From assembly GCA_018894105.1 (NCBI GenBank), contig CM032123.1, forward strand, positions 5,271,001 through 5,335,000: DNA of 64,000 nt, in the 5' to 3' direction. This document shows, piece by piece, positions 13,471-24,810 of this stretch; position 1 is the first letter of the stretch, and each line of letters begins with the position of its first letter. The position numbers and the translations under genes were made by a program. This DNA comes from Jacaranda mimosifolia (lineage: Eukaryota > Streptophyta > Magnoliopsida > Lamiales > Bignoniaceae). The notes beneath the pieces were generated by a model. The model did not search any database, had not been told where the DNA came from, and saw only the letters and a list, made by a program, of their open reading frames with translations.

Positions 13471-15449
13471 GAAATGGTTCTTTGACGTCATGTTCACATC
13501 TCACTAGATTTAAGGCAATAGTTTCTGTAAAGAAATGGTCATTGGACATCTTATGCTCACCTTTCTGCATCATTTGGGATATAAACTAACAGAATCCTTA
13601 CCATTATATGCTACTTGAAAAGAATTGGCCTTCTTGTACAGTTCTCTTCACCATCGGATGAGTTGAAGCTCTTGTTATTTGTAACCTGAAATAGCCCAGG
13701 TTTGCAGAATCTTGCTGGATTTTATTCATCTACACTTACTATCTATAAAGTATTAGGGTCTTAATAGTTACTTCGATATATTTTTAAATACAATTAACCT
13801 CATTTTAAGAGATAACGACAAGATGGTTTCATTTTTTTCTCTCCCAAACATGATTTTTCTTTTTTTTCTTTTTTTCATTCTATCTAATATTACTTCTGTT
13901 TCCTTTTTTCCTTTAATTATTTAATTTTATTATAGTTTTTCATTGATTCTAAAAGTTTGAAAAAATACATGGAAATTAACTAAAAACTGTAGTATTGTAT
14001 TAATTTTCATTTACTTTTATATCACAGAAATTTTAACACAACATAAAATGTGACAAATTGATAGTTTAGATTAACAGCCCAAAACCAACACAATCCAATG
14101 GGTACACTGCGCGCATTATAGGGACCGATCATGGCAGCAATAAAGCAGCCGCCACCACGCACGGCCAGTCTCATCAGCCGCACCACCACCAGCCTTGGAT
14201 CCCCCCCCCCCTCCCCCCTCGACTGCCCCACGCACGGTATGCTCTCAACGGAAAAAAAAAAAAAAAAAAAAGGAAAAAAAAGAACCAAGATTGAATAAAA
14301 AATGGAAAATAAAGTAAGATAAAAAAAATAAAAGAATTGAGGTGATGAGGCATTATTATTAAAGCACACATCAAAATCAAATGTGTCCTATAGTTGATCA
14401 TAACGACCAAACACCTACATTAAATTACTTAATTCTAACGTGCCCAAAAATCTATTTAACGTCTTCTCGATAACCGCATTCCCATCCCCCACCAGCCATA
14501 CATGGTCCTGGTCCACTTTAAATGAGCTTTGGGTGAACTTTTACTTTTGCTCCCTTCAATTGTATGAGTGTAACATTTTGGTCCCCTTCCGTTCCAATGA
14601 GAAATTATGATAGCTCTATTTAGTTTTATTCTAATAATGATACTATTAGTTAGACAAAATTTATATAAAATAATATTTATATGAAAATTTTCTTTTCAAA
14701 AGTTAAACTATAATTTTTTTTATTTTCACATATTTCCTAAAACATTCGCGAAACATTTATGATTTTATTTGAATATAAAGTAATTTTAAAAGGAATGCCT
14801 ACACAAAAATGAGTCGAGAAAAGTAGTCTCTACAAGTTACTAAACTATGTACAAGACTAATACATAGCAAACATATAAAAATCTAGTAAATAGCTTTATA
14901 TTTTTATTATCAATATTTAAGATTATTATCATTTATCAATGAGGTTTTATTGATTAATATTATACGGAGAAAATTAACAATACACGTTAATAGAATTAGA
15001 TTCTCTCTTCATAGATAAATTTAGGATTGTGATATAAGTAAGATACAATTAGAATCATGCAATCATTCCTTTTCTATCTAAGAGGTTATAGCACAAAATG
15101 TACTTCTAAATAATTATCTCATAAATCTTATATCTATATATAAAAAGAACAAATAATGTTCTTTTTTTTATACACACACTAATTTTAAACGTAAGTTTTA
15201 TTAATATGAATTACTTGATTACTATTTATGATCATTAAAGATAGATTATTTGTTAGATGAATATCGTTGTTATATAATACCTTCACTACAAAATTCAATC
15301 AGAACTATTATTAATATATGAATTGGTTGCTTTGTGTTACTAGTTCAAACAGCACACTTGAGGTTATATTGTCTCAAATATTTTATAAAAGAGAACAAAT
15401 TTAAATATATTATATATTTTTTTCTAATTAGAGCGGTCAAAATACTATG
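13471..15449. other. MRG 3' flank and AT-rich intergenic spacer
   Basis: This holds the MRG 3' untranslated region (extent not determinable) and then spacer. A small GC-rich patch at 14100-14240 ends in a C-rich run (14199-14218) and an A-tract (14252-14271). Open frames across this patch are low-complexity and do not look coding. No RNA gene or transposon boundary was recognised before 15450. Confidence 0.6.
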
Positions 15450-15902
15450 AGAATGTTTGATTTTATTTTTCTATAACAAAATTATTTTAGAGAAATATAA
15501 TCAAACATACACTAAAATTCTTTTTTTCAAATTACCATCTCCTATTCTTCATTATCCCAAAACTTCCCCATTTTTCAATATATACATACATATATCATCT
15601 ACATCATATATATATATATATATTATTATTCTAACAATCAAAGAATCGCTTAATTCCATTTTCACCCTAAAAATTCAACAAAAAAACAATAATTTAATTA
15701 CTATAATAAAAAATATCTCCCCTCAAAATATAAACAAACTTACAAAAACTCACCAAAATTAATTTTTAACTCTTCCTCAAAACATAACACAAAAATCTAT
15801 TACATTTTCCATACACAACTTTCACATTTTTCAATATTACTTTCAACATTCATTATCCCAAAAGGCATATTAAAATCAGACAAAAAACATAACAAACATT
15901 GC
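15450..15902. mobile_element. MITE-like element, family T (copy 1)
   Basis: The left end AGAATGTTTGATTTTATTTTT is mirrored at the right end by AAAAAACATAACAAACATTGCC, giving imperfect terminal inverted repeats of about 20 bp. The interior (accatctcctattcttcatt, ttcacatttttcaatattac) recurs at 20441-20842 and, inverted and diverged, at 57869-58189. CTATG flanks both sides and may be a duplication. It has no coding capacity. Confidence 0.65.
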
Positions 15903-16531
15903 CTATGTTCTTACTAATTACTATTATGTAGCGCCTTCAGGGTATATGCCGCTATTCTCTGATATTCATTTTTCTCGTGATTTTTGCATATTAATTTTGT
16001 TTTCCTCTCTATTCAAAAAAAACAACAACATTCTGTCTCAATAAAAAGAAACCACATTTGAAAGAAATCCAGCAGCAACTTGTGGTTCCAATTGTTAATT
16101 TTGAAAGAAAAAGCCTTTTTGGTAGTTAATCAAAATTAGATTCTGTGAAAAAATTAGTTAATTAATTAATTAAATAAAGAAAAAGAAAATAAAGTAGTTA
16201 ATTAATTAATTAAATGAACTGCCTGAGCAGGAGGCAGTTCATCATCATCATCATTTCTGGATTGGATTTTCTATTAGACATAAAATTTCTTGGATGCAAG
16301 AGCTCTGCACTTTTCTCCTCCTCCATCATCTGTACACTATCCCAAAGTTATTAATCTAGGGAACCAAAGATTGGAATTCTACAAATCAAAAGACAAACCC
16401 CCAAAACCATCTTCCCTTTTTTTCCCCATCTCTGTTTTTTTCCTTTTTCCATTTTTTTCCTCCATGTTTTGCATCTTTCTGATGACTGGTATTTTGATCA
16501 TCACCTCATTCGTTCACTCTCAATCAATCAA
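15903..16531. other. MYB 3' flank
   Basis: This is the downstream side of the minus-strand MYB gene. Two TTAATTAATTAATTAA tracts lie at about 16155-16173 and 16198-16214, and an ATC trinucleotide run is near 16241-16252. The T/C-rich stretch at 16380-16470 is probably 3' untranslated sequence. No other feature is recognised. Confidence 0.5.
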
Positions 16532-17554
16532 TTAATCAATCTTGCTTATCCCGATTCGCTTGACAACAGCATTTCTAATCGCCTCACTCTGCATCTGCAT
16601 GCAGAATCCGTTTTGTTCAATCCCTGCCATGTAATTCCTAACCTCCTTTCTCACCATCTCTTGCATCACTGCCAAAAACTCCGCGCTGAAGAACTGCTTC
16701 TCCGCCACGCCTTGTGCCGCCGCCGCCACTTCTTGAGTTGGTTGGGCTGCTGCAGAGGTAAACTGCTGAGTTGGCAGTGGAGCTGGCGGAGATGGTGGTG
16801 GCACGGCCACATATGACGGCGGATGCGATTGGATGATCTGGGCCGGGTGCTTAGGTTGAGCGGGCCCGGGTGTGAGAGTTGGCTCCATTACGAGTTTCGG
16901 GTTCGGGTCGGAAGCGGGCTTCATGTGTGGTTCTGCAACTGTTTTCTGAACTGGGTCGGTGCCAGGTAAGGAAAGACTGAGCGATGTAACCGGGTCGGGT
17001 TGTACATCGCGCGGAGAGATCCCGCCGGTTCTGGGAACGGGCCGGTAAACGAGGTGACCCGAATGGCTCGAGTCACTCATGTCTGACCCGAAAGGACTAC
17101 CAGGGTTGAAACAAATACCAGAAGCTGAAATATTCGTGCCCGGCCCGACACTAGCGGATCTCTTGAGCGGCTGGTGAGCTTCTGGATCGAAGTTGTTGAA
17201 CTCCTCCGACATGGACAAGCACTTGCGCTTGAGGGTCGAGTTCCAATGATTCTTAATCGCGTTATCAGTCCGGCCCGACAGCAATCGGGCTATGGTGGCC
17301 CACTTGTTCCCAAACTTAGCGTGGGCCTTGATAATGGTCTCGTCTTCTTCGGGCGTAAAACCCCGATGCTCCACCTGAGGCGACAGCTGGTTACACCATC
17401 GCAGCCTGCAGGATTTTCCAGACCGGCCCGGAATCGATTTGCTTATCAAAGACCAGTTTCTCGGGCCGTGCTTCTCAACCAACCTCTGCAACAAATCATC
17501 CTCCTCGGGGCTCCACGGCCCCTTGATCCGATCCATTTCCTTCCTCTCCGCCAT
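16532..17554 (-). CDS. R2R3-MYB transcription factor, subgroup 22 (MYB44/70/73/77-like)
   Basis: Seen: one uninterrupted 340-residue frame, as is usual for this subgroup. R2 spans about residues 11-60 (Trp 14, 34, 53; [11 protein letters not shown]) and R3 about 63-111 (Phe66, Trp85, Trp104; [18 protein letters not shown]). The subgroup motif [12 protein letters not shown] is near residues 152-163. An EAR-type repression motif, SLSLSLP, is at about 191-197. A Pro/Ala-rich stretch follows, and the C-terminal block [17 protein letters not shown] is typical of MYB44-like proteins. Family knowledge: these nuclear factors bind MYB core sites and tune ABA, auxin and abiotic-stress responses, often as repressors. 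The start is fixed by [14 protein letters not shown] just ahead of R2; a TATA box lies about 190 bp upstream. Which of the four Arabidopsis paralogues is closest cannot be settled by eye. Confidence 0.96.
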   Translation of the reverse strand: MAERKEMDRIKGPWSPEEDDLLQRLVEKHGPRNWSLISKSIPGRSGKSCRLRWCNQLSPQVEHRGFTPEEDETIIKAHAKFGNKWATIARLLSGRTDNAIKNHWNSTLKRKCLSMSEEFNNFDPEAHQPLKRSASVGPGTNISASGICFNPGSPFGSDMSDSSHSGHLVYRPVPRTGGISPRDVQPDPVTSLSLSLPGTDPVQKTVAEPHMKPASDPNPKLVMEPTLTPGPAQPKHPAQIIQSHPPSYVAVPPPSPPAPLPTQQFTSAAAQPTQEVAAAAQGVAEKQFFSAEFLAVMQEMVRKEVRNYMAGIEQNGFCMQMQSEAIRNAVVKRIGISKID

Positions 17555-17576
17555 TAAACAAAAAGACCTAAGATTA

Positions 17577-17711
17577 TTAAGCTAAAATAAAACCAAATCC
17601 AGAGACTCCTCTTTGCTTTTTTTTCCTTCTAGAGAGGGAAATATGTATATGTGTATGTGTATGTATATGTACAGGTAGGTATATGGAGAGGCGGAGCCTC
17701 ACCTTAGTCAT
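17577..17711 (-). promoter_or_regulatory. Possible upstream ORF in MYB leader
   Basis: A 44-codon frame begins MTKVRLRL, runs through a His/Thr stretch encoded by a CATACA-type microsatellite, and ends TAA 22 bases before the MYB start. Its ATG lies 30 bp below the TATA box, so it may fall at or just upstream of the transcription start and not be in the mRNA. No conserved peptide is recognised. Confidence 0.3.
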
Positions 17712-17740
17712 GAGAAGAAACGAAAGAAGAAAGAGTGGGG

Positions 17741-17750
17741 AATTTATATT
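17741..17750 (-). promoter_or_regulatory. MYB TATA box
   Basis: AATATAAATT on the minus strand, about 190 bp before the MYB start codon. It is preceded on the same strand by a C-run, and there is purine/pyrimidine-skewed sequence between it and the ATG. A G-box core CACGTG farther upstream at 18221-18226 fits the ABA/stress-responsive nature of subgroup 22 genes, but that link is inference. Confidence 0.6.
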
Positions 17751-18035
17751 GGGGGGAGAAAGAAGATAGGGATGACCGGTTTAAGAAGTGGATGGAAGGG
17801 CAGTTACTAATGCACAGCTGGCAAGGGACACGCGTCACTCAATTTGGGGTTTAACGGGACACCTACAGAAATCGCATTGGGTATTTAGCGATTTATTTTA
17901 TAAAAAAAAGATTATTAGGATGAGGGAAATTCAAATCACCGACCGTTCTGGAAGTTAATATAATTTGGAGTTGTCCGGGGTGCGAGGGTTTGACTGAGCC
18001 AGGCTGGAGAGCATTTAGGGATATTTCTGATATTT

Positions 18036-18091
18036 TTAGAGAGAGAGAGAGAGATTGATAGAGATTTTGGGGAGAGAGAGAGAGGAGAGGG
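18036..18091. repeat. GA/CT-rich tract in MYB upstream region
   Basis: Two GA microsatellite blocks (about 18038-18053 and 18073-18091) read as CT-rich (Y-patch-like) on the strand of the MYB gene. They lie about 300 bp beyond the TATA box, so they may be regulatory or only repetitive. Confidence 0.6.
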
Positions 18092-18385
18092 GCCGGTGAG
18101 GAAGACGACAAAAATCTCAACAACGAACGGGGCAGGAAATTGTACTATTAAGGAGTAGTGTGGCGCAAGCCAGGCTGTCCACCCTCAGTTCACACATCCT
18201 AACGGCCGTTCGATTCATGCCCACGTGCCGATCACACGAGTTGTCTTTTATAAGATTGGTTTTTTGGTTATACTTTTCCTTTTTTTGATAATTACGCTAA
18301 AACACCCTCAGCTATTATATGCCACACTTTTTGCCCATGAAGAATGAAATTTTGCAATTCACCCCCTCCCTGTTATTATTATTAA

Positions 18386-18753
18386 GGGCCCGTTTGAATT
18401 TATTTTCTGGAGGTATTTTCATTGTCTAGTGAAAATAAATAGTGAAAAATTAGTGCTCCTTTGGTTTTGTTTTCAAAGCGCTTTTTTATTTCTTCCTAAA
18501 AATAAAAACAGAAAACTATCAATTTTTTTTTCCTATTTTTACATATATTTTTATTTTTAGCACATTTTTCCAAACACACTATTACACTTTCTCTCTATTT
18601 TTCACTTTTCATTTTTTTCTACTCACATTTGCACAACTTTTAATACAAAAACAGTACATTTTTCAAATACAATTCATTTTCGATCCTACATAACCATTAC
18701 ATTTTAAACAAAACCTCCAAACAACATTTCATTTTCAAAAACACATTTATAAC
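18386..18753. mobile_element. Tourist-like MITE with internal inversion (copy A)
   Basis: It begins GGGCCCGTTTGAATTT after TAA and is followed by TAA at 18754-18756. The first 65 bases match the start of copy B (18757) in the same direction; the remaining ~300 bases match copy B in reverse complement (TGCTCCTTTGGTTTTG mirrors copy B's right end). So most of the interior is inverted relative to its left end. TIR and TAA duplication are those of PIF/Harbinger-derived Tourist MITEs. Confidence 0.7.
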
Positions 18754-18756
18754 TAA

Positions 18757-19121
18757 GGGCACGTTTGAATTTGTTTTCAGGAGGCATTTTTATTTTCTAG
18801 TGAAAAGGAATAGTGAAAAGTTGGTTATAAATGTATTTTTGAAAATAAAATATTGTTTGGAGATTTTGTTTAAAACGTAATGATTATGTATGATTAAAAA
18901 TGAGTTGTATTTGAAAAATATTATATTTTGTATTAAAAGTCTTGCAAATGTGAGTAGGAGAAAATGAAAAGTGCAAAAAAGAAGAAAGAGTGTAATAGTG
19001 TATTTGAAAAAATATACTGAAAATGAAAATATATGTACAAATAGAAGAGAATTTGATAGCTTTCTATTTTTATTTTCAGGAAAAATGATGATGGGCTTTG
19101 AAAATAAAACCAAACGGGCAC
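18757..19121. mobile_element. Tourist-like MITE (copy B)
   Basis: Left end GGGCACGTTTGAATTTG, right end CAAACGGGCAC, flanked by TAA at 18754-18756 and 19122-19124. Length 365 bp, no coding capacity. The same family occurs at 57461-57759 in opposite orientation. Family knowledge: GGGC..GTTTG termini with TTA/TAA duplication mark Tourist MITEs mobilised by PIF/Harbinger transposase. Confidence 0.8.
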
Positions 19122-19872
19122 TAAGTTTCAGTTACAGAATCTGTTAGAAGTTGCCATTGGGGCTTACTTTTTCTTTTCTTATTTCTTTTTTCCAGTTTTC
19201 CTTGCTAATTTTTGTGTATGTTGATTTGTGATTAGTATGGTAACTTAATTGTCTTGGTTAAATTTTGGATTGTCACGTAAATGATATTTGCTACAAATGT
19301 TTGCACATACGTGTTGCACAAACATCGATTTATAAATTTTTTTTAGGTAGGTGATTCTGTTTTTATATTATACATAAAAATACATCATGTTGTTTTTCTC
19401 CAAAAAAAAATTATACAAACAAATAAAAATTTTCTTTTATTGGTCCAATTTTAATGACCATGCATCATGGACGTTAGCCACTTTCAACAGATTCCCAAAC
19501 GGCACTTATTTAGAGGGTGTAATGGAAATTTTGCTTCTGAGGAGCAGTAATATGTTAAATTAGAGGGATTTAATTTTGGTCGTATCAAATTTGTTCCATT
19601 TAAGATAAATTGAGAACTTTAAAATGATTTATAAATTATTTTTTCTCTTTCATTATTTCTCTATTATATTGTTGTTGGAATAATATCTTATATGAGATTG
19701 AAGATTCCAATTTTAATAATAAATTTGAACATCAAAATAATGTTATCTATTGAAACGACGGTCATATATCTTTTCTCAAAATCTTTTACTAAAATAAAAA
19801 TTTTCAAAAAATTTATAAGATGTTTAAACGTCTTTTCATATGGATAAATCTCCCACTTGTAGGCATTCAAAA
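19122..19872. other. AT-rich spacer
   Basis: No gene, RNA or repeat boundary is recognised. The sequence is AT-rich, with short A/T homopolymer tracts, and the few open frames are short and of AT-driven composition. Confidence 0.5.
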
Positions 19873-20291
19873 TCTATACTATTATAAAAAGATAGGTTGT
19901 TTTGTGTCTAAAGTGGAAGTTATTTGTAGTTTTTTTCATAATTACCCTTCAATTATTCCTGCAACTAAAATGGGTAATGCAATTTGAAGGATAACATGAA
20001 GAATTCAGTACAAAAATGTGGTTTGGATATCAAATTTATTAATATTCCAAATTTTTTTTAAATTGCCCTTTAGAAGTGATGGTTAAATAAGGTTATAATT
20101 TTACTTTTCACAAAATCCACAAACCCACAAATTCATATTATCAAAATTTTATTTTTCATTATTTTCTTTATCGTATCAAACATTAAACACAATCTTAACT
20201 TTACTCATAATTTAAATTATTTCATGTATTAATTTCAAATGATTCAAAAAGTAGTTTTATGTGCGCAAAAATTGTGTGCAGCAACTGCTAG
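19873..20291 (+). mobile_element. Non-autonomous Helitron, 419 bp
   Basis: The 5' end TCTATACTATTATAAAAAG follows an A; the 3' end CTGCTAG precedes a T. A short stem (TGCGCA paired with TGTGCA, one G-U wobble) sits just upstream of CTAG. These are standard Helitron marks: insertion between A and T, 5' TC, 3' hairpin plus CTRR, no target duplication. There is no coding capacity. Confidence 0.75.
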
Positions 20292-20440
20292 TTAACTAAA
20301 AAAGAAGGGCATTGGCATTATAAATGATTTCCCTTAACTCTGATCAGTCTATTTCCCTTGTGTTAACCACATGATCCCAGTTACACCTTTATCTAAGTAT
20401 TTTATATTGACAGAGGAATCACCCCAAGTTTATTTACTAA

Positions 20441-20842
20441 GGGAGTGTTTGATTATGTTTTTCAAAATAATTTTGTTTTTGGAAAATATAATTAAATATA
20501 TATTTATTTTTTCTTTAAAAATATTAAAATATATTTTTTCAAAATACCTTCTTCTATTCATTATTATCCCCAAACTTTTTCATTTTTCAATATATTCATA
20601 CATATATATTATATATATTTTTATTTTTTTAATAATAAAAAAATTACTCAATTTTATTTTCATCCTAAAAACCCAACAAAAAAATATCTCCCCAAAATAA
20701 AATTTTAACTATATCCCGAAACATAATAAAAAATCTATTACATTTCCCGACATAACCTTCACATTTTTCAATCTTACTTTCAACATTTATTCTCCCAAAA
20801 CATATATTAAAATCACACAAAAAAACATAATCAAACACTGCT
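20441..20842. mobile_element. MITE-like element, family T (copy 2)
   Basis: Left GGGAGTGTTTGATTATG and right CATAATCAAACACTGC form clear inverted repeats. The interior parallels 15450-15902 (ccttcttctattcattatta, ttcacatttttcaatcttac). No confident target duplication is visible. The open frame covering its middle is an AT-composition artefact. Confidence 0.7.
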
Positions 20843-21460
20843 TGAGTTTTCTTGAAATTGTATATTGTTCCATATTAGGGTAGCGTACCAATCAAAAATC
20901 TTAAATTATTTTTATAGAAGTTAGACAAAGCATCATAATCTCATTCTTATATAATTCATAGCTAGTTTTATTGGTCCTCAAAGGCATAATAATTGATTTA
21001 TGGATCCATTATTTACTCAAAATTTTACCATGTTTAGACCTATATTCTTATACTTAAATAGAATAGGAAATGGTTTTTGAGATACGGATAATAACATCTC
21101 ATATCAAATTTTAGTCTACATTCTTGTTTTTTTTTTCTTTCTTTTTTTTCCTAATTAATAAACATGCACATTCGTCTAAACTTCGTTGAGGTTTGAACTT
21201 TAAATCTCACAGATGAAGATATGATAATGATATTATTGAACCAAATAATCATTTTACTAATCAATATTCTTTATTATTTCCTCTTTAAATTTAATTGATT
21301 AGATGTTCTCTAGCCTCAACTAAGTTAGCTAGATATTTGGAATTCAGGTGAGATTTTTCGTTGCAATCGGTTTAAAATGGGTGGGGGGGGGTGTGAAATA
21401 GTGTTGCTAAACTAACTTTTAAGGAGCGTGTGATTCGAATCCCAAATTCATTATTCATAC
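20843..21460. other. AT-rich spacer
   Basis: No gene is recognised. A T-rich run lies at 21127-21150 and a G-run at 21383-21391. A short ATTCGAATCCC string at about 21432 resembles a tRNA TpsiC arm, but no cloverleaf can be built around it. Confidence 0.5.
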
Positions 21461-21470
21461 AAATTAATTT

Positions 21471-23251
21471 GGGTTAATTGCATTTTACCCCCTGTGAAAA
21501 TGAAAAAGAGTAAAAAAATCCCCATATGAAAAAACAATAGGTAATGCACCTCCTTATAATTTTAAAAAATAGGCTCATCGCCTCCCCTTTGGGATTTGCT
21601 GCAATTTAACCATAATTTAAATATATAAAGACTCTACTACCCCTAATTCCTTCATATATTGTCAATTTTATTTATTTATTCTTTTTAAATATATTTTTAT
21701 ATATCTTTTTCATCTCTTTCATACCAATTTTTTTATTTTTAAATTTAAAACTGTTTTTAATTTTTTTTTGTTTATTCATCTTTCTAATTTATTCTTTTTT
21801 TATTTATACATATTATATATACAAATATAAATATATAATATATATAATATAACAAACATAATATAATATATAATATAATACATTATAAATACATAAATAT
21901 TTATTTTTATCTTTATACATAATATATATTACTAAATAAACATTTTATATTATATTTTGTATAATAAACCCCACCCCCACCCCATCTTAAAATTTTATCT
22001 ATAAAATTTAAATAACTTTTGTCTATATCTTTTCTCTTTCTAATTATTTATTTCAAATTAAATATTATATATATTTATGAAAATATATATATTATATTTA
22101 TATACATATATATTTTTATCTCCTTCATACCAATTTTTTTCTTTTTAAATTTAAAAACTGCTTTTAATTTTTTTGTTTATTCATCTTTCTAATTTATTCT
22201 TTTTTATTTATATATATTATATACAAATATAAATATATAATAAACATAACATAATATAATATATATAATATAATATAATACATTATAAATACATAAATAT
22301 TTATGTATATATTTATACATACTATATATTACTAAATAAATATTTTATATTATATTTTATATAATAAACCCCACCCCCACCCCCACCCCCCACCCCATCT
22401 TAAAATTTTATCTATAAAATTTAAATAACTTTTGTTTATATCTTTTTTCTTTCTAATTATTTATTTCAAATTAAATATTATATATATTTATGAAAATATA
22501 TTATATTTATATACATATATATTTTTTATAAGATATTTATATTTCTATATTTATTACCATATATATGATAATATATACATTATAATACATTTATGATAAG
22601 ATACATAATAACATATAGTACATATATGATAATATATATAATTATTTAATAATCTACCCCCCATCCCCTCTCCCCAAACCTTATAGGCTGCCATGGCAGC
22701 ATTGTGGCCAGATCCGGTCACTGGCCGCAATGGCCAGCCACGGAGGCCAGCTCATTTTTCAACCTTTTTTTTTTTTTTAATTTTTGTTCTTAGGCAGCCA
22801 TGGAAGCCACCTCTACGAGCGGCGGCCTCCATGGCCGCCCGCCTGCAAACGCGGCCATGCCGCCACTCAAAGGAGGCGGCGGCCATGGCTGCCGCTGGTG
22901 TGGTGGGCGAGGGTTGGGTGGGTTGTCGGGAGTGGGTAGTGGGTTTATATATATATATATATAAATATGTATATGTAGGTATATATAAATATATTTTTTA
23001 GATATAAGTAATCTGAACCGTCAATTTTTTTCAATGAATCCAACGGTTGATATTAAGGGGTAAAATTGACATCTCATCAACAAAAACCCTAGAACCAACT
23101 GCACTTGTCGCGCGTGATTTGCACCGCCAGTTGGAGAGGGGTAATTTGCTATTTTTTTAAAAACATAGGGGGGGACATTGCCTATTATTTTTTCATATGG
23201 GGTTTTTTTGCTCTTTTTCATTTTCACTAGGGGATAAAACCTAATTTACCC
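21471..23251. mobile_element. Mutator-like (MULE) non-autonomous element 1
   Basis: Long terminal inverted repeats of about 80 bp at roughly 85% identity: left starts GGGTTAATTGCATTTTACCC, and the right end reads as GGGTAAATTAGGTTTTATCC on the other strand. A perfect 10-bp target duplication AAATTAATTT flanks it (21461-21470 and 23252-23261), as expected for Mutator-type transposition (9-11 bp). Inside are a ~400-bp AT-rich tandem duplication and a GC-rich core (22683-22930) of repeated GCCATGGC/GCGGCC text. No transposase is seen. The open frame over the core is compositional, with no recognised domain. Confidence 0.88.
21690..22525. repeat. ~400-bp tandem duplication inside MULE 1
   Basis: ATAATAAACCCCACCCCCAC occurs at 21961 and again at 22361, and flanking text (ttcataccaattttttt, ttattcatctttctaattta, caaattaaatattatatata) is repeated in the same order with the same ~400-bp offset. 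The second copy has an expanded CCCCAC run (22369-22396). Confidence 0.85.
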
Positions 23252-23570
23252 AAATTAATTTACCATTATGAGAAGTGGATTGACCACGTGATAAATTCAG
23301 AAGCGAAATTTCATTAAATTTAGGGAAGGCTCATGTTGAGATCTTCAACTTTGGTCAAATAAAATCCAAGATATCAATAGGCTTATTTTATTTTTTTCAA
23401 ATAAACATGATAAAACCTATTAACTCAAATTTGGCGTAAAGGCCATATTTATTTTAATTCATTTGTAAGTTCTGCTCTATATTATTACCAACAATCCAAA
23501 ATGTTCGCCCCTCGCCAAACGGTCGATATTAGTTCAATTTCCTAATAATTTCACATGTTAGCTATAAAAT

Positions 23571-24507
23571 AGGGCAAATTAAATTTTAGCCCTTGTAAAA
23601 ACGAAAAAGAGCAAAAAATTCTCTTATGAAAAAAAATAGGCAGTGCCCCTCTTATGTTTTTAAAAAAATAGCAAACACCCCCCTTCGATCGGCGGTGCAA
23701 ATTACACACGGTAAGTGCGGTTGGTTTTAGGATTTTTGCTATTGAAATATCATTTTTGACCCCTGAATATCAACCGTTGGATCCATTGAAAAAAATTGAC
23801 GGTTCAAATTACTTCTATCTGTAAAAAAATATAAAATATATTTATATATATATACCAAATACATATTTATATATAAAATATAATATATACATATATATAT
23901 ATAAACCCACCACCCACCCCGACGCACCCAACCCTCTCCCCTGCGAGCGGCGGTCATAGCCACCGGTAAATGCTGCCATGGTGGCCGCCTCCTGCGAGCG
24001 GCAAAATGGCTGTGTTTGCAAGCGGCCACGACTGCTGCTCGATGGAGCAACGGTCAAGTGGGGTGGGGGATATTATATATAATATAATAAATTATTTATT
24101 TATTAATATATATTATGATAAATATATACATAAATATATTTATGTATTTATAATGTATTATATTATATATTTATATTTATGCATATAAATAAAAAAGAAT
24201 AAATTAGAAAGATGAAATTAAAAATAGTTTTTAAATTTAAAAATAAAAAAATTGGTATAAAGGAGATGAAAAAAGATATATAAAAATATATTTAAAATGA
24301 ATAAATAAATTAAATTAAAAATATATGAAATAATTATGGGTAGTATAGTCTTTACATATTGAAATTAAGGCAAAACAGTAGCAAATCTTGAAAGGGACAC
24401 GGTGTGCATAATTTTTATAATCACAAAGAGGTTTATTACCTATTTTTTTCATAAGTAAGTTTTTTGCTCTTTTCTATTTTTACAATGGGGTAAAATGCAA
24501 TTTGCTC
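23571..24507. mobile_element. Mutator-like (MULE) non-autonomous element 2, inverted relative to element 1
   Basis: Ends AGGGCAAATT and AATTTGCTC sit in longer imperfect inverted repeats, with a perfect 9-bp duplication CTATAAAAT at 23562-23570 and 24508-24516. The left part matches the right part of element 1 in reverse complement (AACCGTTGGATCCATTGAAA region, cggtgcaaatta). A GC-rich core at 23910-24045 resembles element 1's core, and AT-rich text shared with element 1's duplicated block follows. Family membership with element 1 is therefore well supported. Confidence 0.85.
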
Positions 24508-24810
24508 CTATAAAATATTTATTAGATGTGCTCAGTGAAACTAATACTTGAGAAGAAATTTACAAATGCTAGGAAAAGTCAAACAACGAAAGTCTAGGGA
24601 AAAATAAAATAAAATAAAGAAAGAGAAATGAAATGAAAAAGAAGTATTTTAAGGGGATTTATTTATTTATTTTAAGAAAGAGGTGGCCGTTTGTTTTTTT
24701 CTCATAAAAAAATACTGAAATTGCGCATGAGCAGTAGTCAGTAGCCGTTACTACTACTCGTTTACAGCTGTACAGAAAATAAAAATTCTCTCTCTGCCAA
24801 CATACATTGT

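Noticed and set aside
14022..14410. Two overlapping minus-strand frames over a C-run and A-run
   Set aside because: Low-complexity Phe/Gly runs created by homopolymers.
16469..17557. Plus-strand frames antisense to the MYB gene
   Set aside because: Shadows of the GC-rich MYB coding sequence; the minus strand has full domain support.
21425..21445. tRNA-like ATTCGAATCCC string
   Set aside because: No acceptor, D or anticodon stems can be placed around it.
22693..23001. 102-codon frame over the GC-rich core of MULE 1
   Set aside because: Ala/Arg-rich and then Tyr/Ile repeats from a TA tract; composition artefact, no conserved domain.
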